A DNA stretch of 8,738 nucleotides from DATEAV01 sp964513155. GTDB taxonomy: Bacteria; Chloroflexota; Anaerolineae; Anaerolineales; E44-bin32. Position numbers and translations under genes: made by a program. The stretch covers positions 1 to 8,738 of the forward strand of contig CAZEMA010000107.1 of the NCBI GenBank assembly GCA_964513155.1, given 5' to 3'. Position 1 is the first letter of the stretch, and each line of letters begins with the position of its first letter. The notes under the pieces were generated by a model. That model searched no databases. It had not been told where the DNA came from and saw only the letters and a program-made list of their open reading frames with translations. Positions 1 through 4,901 of this stretch are shown here, one piece after another.

Positions 1-138
1 TGGATGCCTGGGTCTGGCTGTCAGGGACGGGTCCGGGCGGTCCCACCTCCTCGCCTGTGCCAGACATCTCCTTCGCCGACGTCTGCCCGTGACCTCAAGC
101 GGTGCCCGGCGCCTCTTTCGGGCTCTCATGACTCAGGC

Positions 139-144
139 TAGAAT
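139..144 (+). promoter_or_regulatory. Probable -10 box of the tRNA-Leu gene
   Basis: TAGAAT matches the sigma-70 type -10 consensus at five of six positions and ends six bases before the first tRNA base, so the transcript would start at or just before the tRNA 5' end. No convincing -35 box is visible 16-18 bases upstream, where the sequence is a T/C-rich CTCTTTCG stretch. Confidence 0.5.
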
Positions 145-150
145 TGCCAC

Positions 151-234
151 GGGGCGGTGGCGGAACTGGCAGACGCAGGGGACTTAAAATCCTCTGAGGG
201 CAACCTCGTGTGGGTTCGACTCCCACCCGCCCCA
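151..234 (+). tRNA. tRNA-Leu, anticodon UAA
   Basis: This is a class II tRNA of 84 bases. The acceptor stem pairs GGGGCGG (151-157) with CCGCCCC (227-233), followed by discriminator A234. The anticodon stem GGGGA/TCCTC encloses a seven-base loop CTTAAAA with anticodon TAA at 185-187, so it reads UUA and, by wobble, UUG leucine codons. The long variable arm (about 195-209, GAGG...CCTC) is typical of tRNA-Leu. The T arm is GTGGG-TTCGACT-CCCAC. The 3' CCA is not encoded, since TAC follows the discriminator, so it must be added by the CCA-adding enzyme. The gene stands alone, with no neighbouring tRNA. Confidence 0.97.
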
Positions 235-324
235 TACCCGGCCGAAAGTGTCATCCGGAGCCAACCTGCGGGTGGCTATCGCGAAGTCGGGCCAGCGTGT
301 CACTCGAGCGAATGACGTCAAAAC

Positions 325-360
325 GACCGGCGCGAGGCTGAGCCCAGCCTCGCGCCGGTC
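325..360 (-). terminator. Perfect 16-bp stem-loop, possible terminator read on the minus strand
   Basis: GACCGGCGCGAGGCTG (325-340) and its exact reverse complement (345-360) enclose an AGCC loop. Read on the minus strand, the stem is followed by GTTTTGA, a short U-rich tract as in a weak intrinsic terminator. Read on the plus strand, the downstream bases TGCATCTG are not U-rich. It could stop transcripts coming leftwards from degV, or limit read-through from the tRNA. The strand and function are inferred; the hairpin itself is plain in the sequence. Confidence 0.5.
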
Positions 361-653
361 TGCATCTGCATGGACTCAAGCACATGTGCCGGCGTCTCGC
401 ACGCGTTCCGCCAGGACAAGAGCGATCAGTCGCAGAAGTCCCACGTTGGAGATGGATCGAGTCGCCTGATGCAGCGAGCCGCCTGGAGAGTCTTCCCCGA
501 CGGGTATCCCCCGGCGGTCAGGCACGCGAGAAGGGGAACTCCCGCATCGAAGTACCCAATCGCAATCCGCGACGCCGTCGCACCGGCATGAACCATGCGG
601 TCCGACCAGAGAGCCCGGGCGAGGCGGATCATCGCCATGACCACCGACGCAAC

Positions 654-691
654 AAGACGCGGCCACGACGGCGCCGTCGTGGCCGCGTCTT
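654..691. repeat. Perfect 38-bp palindrome, probably the degV terminator hairpin
   Basis: Bases 654-672 are exactly reverse-complementary to 673-691, giving 19-bp arms with no spacer. As RNA it would fold to at least a 16-bp stem with a tight GC-rich tip. It begins 72 bases beyond the degV stop codon. On the minus strand its end is TCTTGTTG, a modest U-rich tail, so termination of degV is the simplest reading. A dyad binding site for a protein dimer is possible, but 38 perfect bases is long for that. Confidence 0.55.
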
Positions 692-763
692 CGAAACCCT
701 TGAACCGTCTCCCTACTCCCGAGGACCGACGGCTGGGGATCATCCTATCGGTCAGGCGTTCGC

Positions 764-1612
764 TCAGACTCCGAAGCTGTAGGCGATGCCCACCGTCCCG
801 GGCCCGGCGTGTGTTCCCACGACCGGGCTGGCTTCCGCCATGAGGGCCTCGATCGGATCGAAGCGTGCCTTGGCGGTCTCAAGGACTGCCCGCGCCTCAT
901 CCTCGGCGGCGGCGTGGATGGCCGAGAGACGGACTGGTTTTCGGCCTCCCAGGCGCTCTTCCAGGATGTCCAGCATTCTGGCGACGGCCTTCGACTTCGT
1001 CCGCACCTTTTCGATCGGCTCGACCCTCCCGTCGCGCAGTTCGAGCAAGGGCTTGATCCCCAGCGCGGTCCCCATCAGCTTGGAGGCCCCGCCGATCCGT
1101 CCACCTCGATGCAGGAACTCCAGAGTGTCTACGACAAAGAGGACGCCGGTGTGGTCCTTGGCCTTCCTGGCAATGGCCACAACCTCTTCGAACGACATCC
1201 CCTGTTGCGCCGCCCGGGCCGCTTCCAGCTGTTGGAAGCCCAACGCCATCGATGTGGCCGAGCTATCGACGATCTCTATCCTTGCCCCCGGGAACATCGC
1301 CTTGGCGTGCTCGGCCGAATTCACCGTGCCGGAGAGCTTCGTGCCGATCAGCATCATGAGGACCGGCACACGTTGTGCGACGAGTGGCTCAAGCATGCTC
1401 TTGAAGGTGCCGGCGTTGACTTCGGAGGTCGTGGGCATGATGTCGGCGGTCTTGAGACGCGCGTAGAATTCCGTCGGGGTAATGTTCACGCCATCCAGGA
1501 ATTGCTCATCCCCCCAGACCAGCGCCTGGGGCGCAACCTGGATCTCGTACTTGGCGACGAGATCGGGTGGAATGTAGGCCGTGCTGTCGGTGATGAACGC
1601 GATTCTCTGCAT
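764..1612 (-). CDS. DegV family fatty-acid-binding protein
   Basis: The 282-residue product matches the DegV/FakB family, cytosolic proteins that hold a fatty acid in a buried pocket; in Firmicutes, FakB presents it to the kinase FakA for phosphorylation. Visible signatures are the N-terminal ITDSTAYIP (7-15), PTTSEVNAGTF (60-70, the conserved serine/threonine region that binds the lipid carboxylate), GTKLSGTVNSA (90-100), the RGGRIGG segment (169-175) followed by a conserved IKPLLEL...KVRT region, and C-terminal GTHAGPGTVGIAY (266-278) with the family histidine (His268). Length is normal. I chose ATG at 1612 because AAGGAGG (1617-1623) lies four bases upstream and the protein then starts at MQRIAFITDS, as family members do. 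An in-frame upstream start at 1750 would add 46 residues encoded by a repeat element and is rejected. It lies 258 bases downstream of polX on the same strand. No fakA-like kinase is in the window. Confidence 0.95.
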   Translation of the reverse strand: MQRIAFITDSTAYIPPDLVAKYEIQVAPQALVWGDEQFLDGVNITPTEFYARLKTADIMPTTSEVNAGTFKSMLEPLVAQRVPVLMMLIGTKLSGTVNSAEHAKAMFPGARIEIVDSSATSMALGFQQLEAARAAQQGMSFEEVVAIARKAKDHTGVLFVVDTLEFLHRGGRIGGASKLMGTALGIKPLLELRDGRVEPIEKVRTKSKAVARMLDILEERLGGRKPVRLSAIHAAAEDEARAVLETAKARFDPIEALMAEASPVVGTHAGPGTVGIAYSFGV

Positions 1613-1616
1613 CCTG

Positions 1617-1623
1617 CCTCCTT
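1617..1623 (-). promoter_or_regulatory. Ribosome-binding site fixing the degV start
   Basis: AAGGAGG on the minus strand lies four bases before ATG 1612. It is a near-ideal Shine-Dalgarno sequence and decides against the longer reading frame that starts inside the repeat element at 1750. Confidence 0.85.
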
Positions 1624-1654
1624 CTGCCGAACTCCGATCTGGGAACCTAGGAGT

Positions 1655-1766
1655 GTGATGAAGAAGCCCCGCTTCCTGGTAAGAATTCGTATCTGTAGTG
1701 ATTGCGGCTGCGCCCGAACCACAACAGATACGGTTCTCTTCTCCAGGCAAGGCGGTTTCTCATCAC
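1655..1766 (+). repeat. Imperfect palindromic element, copy A (upstream of degV)
   Basis: This 112-base region folds back on itself along nearly its whole length. The terminal arms are GTGATG (1655-1660) and CATCAC (1761-1766). Next come AGAAG...CCTGG (1662-1679) against CCAGG...TTTCT (1743-1760), with about 13 of 18 pairs. Then follow a central perfect 9-bp stem, CGTATCTGT (1688-1696) with ACAGATACG (1724-1732), and a GGC-TGC-GCC tip (1706-1714). Bases 1646-1768 align without gaps to 6402-6524 (copy B); I count 18 mismatches in 123. Its degV-proximal edge is 42 bases upstream of the degV start. No transposase is encoded. Size and fold resemble ERIC/REP-type or MITE-type dispersed repeats, but I do not recognise a named family. 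Confidence 0.85.
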
Positions 1767-1777
1767 CCTGCTTGTGG

Positions 1778-1783
1778 AGATAA
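1778..1783 (-). promoter_or_regulatory. Weak candidate -10 box for degV
   Basis: On the minus strand 1783-1778 reads TTATCT, a partial -10 match just outside palindromic copy A. No -35 box is evident. If used, the degV message would begin with the palindromic element, as the uvrB message probably does. Read-through from polX is the alternative source of degV transcription. Confidence 0.2.
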
Positions 1784-1823
1784 CCCCGGTGCGGGGGTGG
1801 AGATACGCGGGGCGATTGCTGCT

Positions 1824-1843
1824 GGAGCCGCCGGCCCGGCTCC
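1824..1843 (-). terminator. GC-rich hairpin after polX
   Basis: GGAGCCG (1824-1830) pairs perfectly with CGGCTCC (1837-1843) around a six-base loop, 27 bases past the polX stop. It has no U-tract on either strand, so it is at best a pause or 3'-end-protecting hairpin rather than a standard intrinsic terminator. Confidence 0.3.
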
Positions 1844-1870
1844 CTGGCCCGACCGACGCGAGAGGCGAGG

Positions 1871-3610
1871 TCAGCGGCCGGTCTTGCCCCGGCGCTCCAG
1901 CCACCGGAGCACGCGCGGCAAAGGCCAGGCATTGACCACGTCTCTGCGCTCGACCCAGCCTCTGCGGGCGATACCCACACCATATGGCCGTAGGGCGAAA
2001 TCCGCGGGGGCGTGAGCATCCGTGTTGATCGCCAGCCGGCAGCCCAGTTCAACCGCCCTCCGGGCGAAGCCTTCGTTGAGATCAAGTCGGGCCGGGTGAG
2101 CATTGATCTCCAGCGCCACACCAGTCTCCGCGGCGGCCTGGAGGATCGCGTCCATGTCCAAGTCGGCCGGGTCTCTCTGGCCGATCATCCGGCCCGTAGG
2201 ATGCCCAATCACGTCCACGTGGGGATTCCGGATCGCGGCCAGCATCCGATCGGTGACCTTCTTGCGGGTTTGCCGCAGCGAGCTGTGCACCGAAGCCGTG
2301 ACGACGTCCAACGCGCGAAGCACCTCGTCGGGGTAATCCAGGCCCCCATCGGCACGGATCTCAACTTCCGCGCCGTGCAGCAGATGCATCGAGTCGCCCA
2401 GTTTCCTTTGGGCCGCGGCAATCTCCTTGCGCTGCTTGCGTAGCCGCTCAACGCTCAGCCCATTGGCCACACCTAGGCTCTGCGTGTGGTCGGAGATCAC
2501 CAGATAGGAGAGCCCAGCTTCACGCGCGGCTTGCGCCATGGCCAGGATCGTCACGCTGCCATCGCTCCAATCGGAATGGGCGTGGAGCTCGCCCACGATA
2601 TCCTCGTTCGTCACCAGATGGGGCAGCCGCCCCTCGAGGGCCGCCTGGATCTCCCCGCGGTCCTCGCGCAGCTCCGGCGGGATCCACGGCAGCCCCAGCT
2701 GGCGGTAGACTTCAGCCTCTTCGGCGCACAGGATCTCGCGACCGTCCTTCGCCTTGAAGCCGTGTTCGGAGAGGGAAAGCCCCCGGTCGAGGGCCAGCTC
2801 GCGCAGCCGGACGTTATGCGCCTGCGACCCCGTGGCGTACTGGAGCGCAGTCCCAAACCTTTCCGCAGGATGCACCCAGAGCTGAACGCGCGTCCCATCC
2901 ACCAGCTCCACGCTGACCTTGGTCTCTCCCTGCCCTGTGACCCGGGCGACCTCGGGGAAGCTGGCGAAGGCCTCCGGCACATCCCTAGCCCGGCTGATCC
3001 CCACCAACAGGTCGATATCTCCGACCGTCTCCCGCCAACGCCGCAGGCTCCCCGCGGCCTCCGCCTGGACGACGCCCGGGACCCGGCGCAGCTGAGCCAG
3101 TAGCGCCTCGGCGATGGGTCTGGCTGTGCCAATCGAGATGCGGCCACTCTGCCGCCGCTTAAGGGCCTCGATGCCCTCCAGGATCCGGGCCTCGGATCGG
3201 TCGCCCATCCCGGAAAGTGTCCGTAGTCGGCCCTCCCTCGCCGCCGCCTCCAGTTCGCTTAGAGTCGTGATGCCGAGCTCCTTCCAGAAACGGGCTGCCT
3301 TCTTGGGCCCGACGTTGCCGACCTTCAGCACCTCGACCAGGCTTTCGGGGACCTCCTCCTTCAGCTTCTCGTAGAAGCCCATCTTGCCTGTCCGCAGCAG
3401 CTCCTCGATCTTGGCGCTGATGGCTTTGCCCACGCCCGGGATGGTCTCCAGGTCCCCCTGTTGGCTGACGGCGTTGATATCCCTCCCCAGACCCAGAATC
3501 GCCTCCGCCGCCCGGCGGTAGGCAAGCACCTTGAAGACCTGCTCCCCCCTGATCTCCAGCAGATCGGCGATGTTCTCGAAGACCGTGGCGACTTCCCGGT
3601 TGTTCACCAC
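1871..3610 (-). CDS. polX: Family X DNA polymerase with C-terminal PHP nuclease domain, altered polymerase site
   Basis: The 579-residue product has the standard bacterial PolX layout and length. Helix-hairpin-helix DNA-binding motifs lie at about 55-75 (IPGVGKAISAKI), 95-114 (VGNVGPKKAARF) and 131-147. The nucleotidyltransferase core at about 160-320 contains GSLRRWRETVGDIDLLV (187-203) with catalytic Asp198 and Asp200. The PHP domain at about 337-575 keeps its metal-ligand motifs: ELHAHSDWSDGS (341-352), SDHT (373-376), GAEVEI (413-418), VHSS (441-444), GHPTGR (469-474), INAHP (502-506) and NTDAH (529-533). PolX enzymes fill short gaps in base-excision repair, and the PHP part has 3'-5' exonuclease and AP-endonuclease activity. 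Oddly, the strand expected to carry the third metal-binding aspartate (usually VDL) reads VQL, with Gln243, and YFTGS is YATGS (258-262), so polymerase activity is doubtful. The start is GTG at 3610, one base after the lipoprotein stop; a second GTG at 3607 is seven bases from the GAGG Shine-Dalgarno sequence (3615-3618) and may be the true start. Translational coupling with the lipoprotein gene is likely. Confidence 0.95.
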   Translation of the reverse strand: MVNNREVATVFENIADLLEIRGEQVFKVLAYRRAAEAILGLGRDINAVSQQGDLETIPGVGKAISAKIEELLRTGKMGFYEKLKEEVPESLVEVLKVGNVGPKKAARFWKELGITTLSELEAAAREGRLRTLSGMGDRSEARILEGIEALKRRQSGRISIGTARPIAEALLAQLRRVPGVVQAEAAGSLRRWRETVGDIDLLVGISRARDVPEAFASFPEVARVTGQGETKVSVELVDGTRVQLWVHPAERFGTALQYATGSQAHNVRLRELALDRGLSLSEHGFKAKDGREILCAEEAEVYRQLGLPWIPPELREDRGEIQAALEGRLPHLVTNEDIVGELHAHSDWSDGSVTILAMAQAAREAGLSYLVISDHTQSLGVANGLSVERLRKQRKEIAAAQRKLGDSMHLLHGAEVEIRADGGLDYPDEVLRALDVVTASVHSSLRQTRKKVTDRMLAAIRNPHVDVIGHPTGRMIGQRDPADLDMDAILQAAAETGVALEINAHPARLDLNEGFARRAVELGCRLAINTDAHAPADFALRPYGVGIARRGWVERRDVVNAWPLPRVLRWLERRGKTGR

Positions 3611-3611
3611 C

Positions 3612-4331
3612 TCACCTCGTTCCGAAGCTGCTCTCGGCGAAGACCTGCGTGATCTTCCACACCGTCCCGTCCCCCATCAATCCGACCCCCGTGTAGTGAA
3701 AGGCGGGGTTGAGGATCTGGTCCCGGTGCGCCGGGCTGCCCAACCAGGCCGCCAGCGCTATGGAGGCGACATCCTCCAAGTTGCCTGGCGTGGCAAAGAT
3801 GTTCTCGCCGAGCCTGCCCCCGAATCCCGCGCCCACCAGAAGGGACCAGGCCAGTGTGCTCCCGTCCTCCGGGTCCTCGTGGCCGAAGTAGCCACGGGCC
3901 ACCATGTCCTCAGACCTTTCGAAAGCCACTCCCATCAAGATGGGCGGCGCAGTCAGCGCCGGCAGCCCCTGCGCGATCCGTTCGCCATTGACAGTCCCGA
4001 CGATCTCCTGGGCAACCGGCATCAGCACGGATCGCCGGAAGGAGGCTTCGGCCGTCCCGGCTACGATCTCCGCCGATGCCGTGGCAGGACTGACTGGAAT
4101 GGACGTCGCTGTTGGTGGCCCCTCCGATAGGGTTGCGTTGCCCGTGGGTGGGACCGAAGATGCGCTCGCCAGCGGCGGCGTCTGCGATGTGGTGGGAATG
4201 GGCCCCGATGCCGCGCCGGGGGACCCAAGCGCCGGAGGAGTCCAGTAGAATGGCGTCGGCGGTGCCGGGGGAAAGGTACAAGCCGATAGCAGCAGGGCAA
4301 TGATCAGCTTGCCAAGATACCGCTGGGGCAT
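3612..4331 (-). CDS. CAP/SCP-domain lipoprotein (YkwD-like)
   Basis: The 239-residue product has a short lipoprotein signal peptide ending in the lipobox LSAC, with Cys18 as the predicted lipidated residue. A low-complexity Pro/Thr/Ser/Ala-rich linker (about 20-95) follows, then a CAP (cysteine-rich secretory protein, SCP/PR-1) domain at about 105-232. CAP signatures are GYFGHEDPEDGS with His151, GGRLGENIF (171-179) with Glu176, and WLGSPAHRDQILNP (196-209) with His202, ending in TGVGL (214-218). These residues match the usual CAP His/Glu/His cavity. The protein should be anchored outside the cytoplasmic membrane. The molecular role of bacterial CAP proteins is poorly defined, so I assign none. 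The start is ATG 4331, with GGAG (4337-4340) five bases upstream and a TATAAT just beyond. An in-frame upstream start at 4418 would place a charged tail before the signal peptide and run through the promoter, so it is rejected. It is the first gene of a minus-strand cluster with polX. Confidence 0.92.
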   Translation of the reverse strand: MPQRYLGKLIIALLLSACTFPPAPPTPFYWTPPALGSPGAASGPIPTTSQTPPLASASSVPPTGNATLSEGPPTATSIPVSPATASAEIVAGTAEASFRRSVLMPVAQEIVGTVNGERIAQGLPALTAPPILMGVAFERSEDMVARGYFGHEDPEDGSTLAWSLLVGAGFGGRLGENIFATPGNLEDVASIALAAWLGSPAHRDQILNPAFHYTGVGLMGDGTVWKITQVFAESSFGTR

Positions 4332-4349
4332 GGTTTCTCCGGTGTGGGG

Positions 4350-4355
4350 ATTATA
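4350..4355 (-). promoter_or_regulatory. -10 box for the CAP lipoprotein-polX transcript
   Basis: The minus strand reads TATAAT from 4355 to 4350, a perfect -10 consensus in GC-rich surroundings, 18 bases before ATG 4331. The leader would be only about 12 bases. No clear -35 box is visible at 16-18 bases spacing. Confidence 0.6.
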
Positions 4356-4423
4356 GCGCGGCCCGAGCCCTGGGACGCCCGTGCGCCGTACCCTCTGGCA
4401 GTCCGGCGATCGCCCCACCCCAA

Positions 4424-4452
4424 TTGCCCAGCCTCAACGAATGTGATATCCT
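4424..4452 (+). promoter_or_regulatory. Promoter for the hypothetical gene-PHP hydrolase pair
   Basis: TTGCCC (4424-4429, four of six -35 consensus bases) and TATCCT (4447-4452, four of six -10 bases) are separated by 17 bases. A TG one base before the -10 (4444-4445) makes it an extended -10 promoter. The expected start near 4459 leaves a leader of about 25 bases before ATG 4484. It is divergent from the lipoprotein promoter in the same 152-base spacer. Confidence 0.5.
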
Positions 4453-4473
4453 TACTCCAAGCTGCTTCCGCCC

Positions 4474-4478
4474 GGAGG
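4474..4478 (+). promoter_or_regulatory. Ribosome-binding site fixing the start at 4484
   Basis: GGAGG lies five bases before ATG 4484. It favours that start over the TTG at 4424 in the same frame, which coincides with the probable -35 box. Confidence 0.75.
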
Positions 4479-4483
4479 CTTGG

Positions 4484-4867
4484 ATGGCTGTCCCCACAGA
4501 TGTGCAACCGATTGTGGTCTACCGGATCGAGCATCACCCCCTCGAGGTTCCCGGTCCCCATTCTGCCTTTCAGTGGCTGCGGACCGACGCAGGACTTCGC
4601 CATGACTTGGAGGGATTGATCGGCCGATACGATCCTCGGGATGTCACCTTGCTTACCGACAAGCACCCTGCCGGCCCGGCCTGGAGCCAACTTCTGCGCT
4701 CGCTTCTTGAGGAACGCGTCCGCATGGTGGTCACCCACCTGGCACCCCTGACCTCAGTCCAGCGACAGCAGCTGATCGCCCTCTGCGCCCAGGCCGGCGC
4801 CCTGCTGATCACCCCGGCCGACGCTGGCCGAAGAAAGACGGCGGACGCCTTCCCGCGAGCTGCCTGA
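4484..4867 (+). CDS. Hypothetical protein, 127 aa
   Basis: I do not recognise a family with certainty. The product starts MAVPTDVQPIVVYRIEHH and appears soluble, with no signal peptide or membrane segment. The middle (about 48-105) alternates predicted strands and helices: RDVTLLTDKHPAG, then an Arg/Leu-rich helix WSQLLRSLLEERV, then a hydrophobic strand VRMVVTHLAPLT, a helix VQRQQLIALCAQAG and a strand ALLITPADAG. That strand-helix order faintly recalls the N-terminal catalytic fold of serine recombinases or a Rossmann-like half, but no catalytic Ser or Arg motif is evident, so no function is given. Good Shine-Dalgarno spacing and a plausible promoter support it as a real gene. It ends 34 bases before the PHP hydrolase gene, probably in the same transcript, so a role linked to that enzyme is possible. 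Confidence 0.7.
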   Translation: MAVPTDVQPIVVYRIEHHPLEVPGPHSAFQWLRTDAGLRHDLEGLIGRYDPRDVTLLTDKHPAGPAWSQLLRSLLEERVRMVVTHLAPLTSVQRQQLIALCAQAGALLITPADAGRRKTADAFPRAA

Positions 4868-4890
4868 CCCCACGCATCCCCTGCCGACCC

Positions 4891-4895
4891 AGGAG
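4891..4895 (+). promoter_or_regulatory. Ribosome-binding site supporting a TTG start at 4902
   Basis: AGGAG lies six bases before TTG 4902. No ATG or GTG is better placed near the N-terminal PHP motif, so the rare TTG start is the best choice. Confidence 0.75.
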
Positions 4896-4901
4896 ACCAC
4901 G

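Larger units (their letters stand above)
235..763. other. Gene-free stretch between tRNA-Leu and degV
   Basis: This 529-base stretch holds no coding region I can support. The possible minus-strand reading frames (about 376-666 and 426-743) look like GC-rich non-coding translation: rich in Arg, Gly and Cys, with no recognisable domain and no good ribosome-binding site, and both run into or through the 654-691 palindrome. It contains two very stable inverted repeats (listed separately) and a weaker hairpin at 259-277 (7 of 8 pairs, loop TGC) shortly after the tRNA. The tRNA and degV transcripts converge here, so the structures may act as terminators. Confidence 0.6.

Noticed and set aside
12..65. 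Nested inverted repeat at the left edge (GTCTGGC at 12-18 with GCCAGAC at 59-65, GGGAC at 24-28 with GTCCC at 40-44)
   Set aside because: The arms are short with a large loop and no U-tract, and the upstream context is missing. It could be a terminator of a gene left of the window, but the evidence is too thin to list as a feature.
426..743. A possible minus-strand gene of 105 codons between tRNA-Leu and degV
   Set aside because: No ribosome-binding site or domain is seen, and it reads through the 38-bp perfect palindrome, which is better explained as a terminator structure.
1655..1766. A shared riboswitch controlling degV and uvrB
   Set aside because: The copies lie in opposite orientations relative to the two genes, the fold is a single long palindrome without a junction-type ligand pocket, and the genes share no metabolite. 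A dispersed repeat explains the data better, though the palindrome's near symmetry means a role as an RNA hairpin in either orientation cannot be excluded.
1658..1783. Conserved small peptides in the repeat copies (from ATG 1658 and ATG 6414), both with a C-x-x-C-G motif and a QGGFSSP segment
   Set aside because: Comparing the two copies codon by codon, I count about 12 amino-acid-changing and 4 silent differences, which is not the pattern of a conserved protein. The similarity is explained by the DNA palindrome. The minus-strand frame (MPGEEN start) is likewise open by composition only.
809..1783. Long plus-strand open frames opposite degV (up to 324 codons)
   Set aside because: They are antisense to a clear DegV gene, have no domain similarity I recognise and lack a ribosome-binding site. 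High GC makes long antisense frames common.
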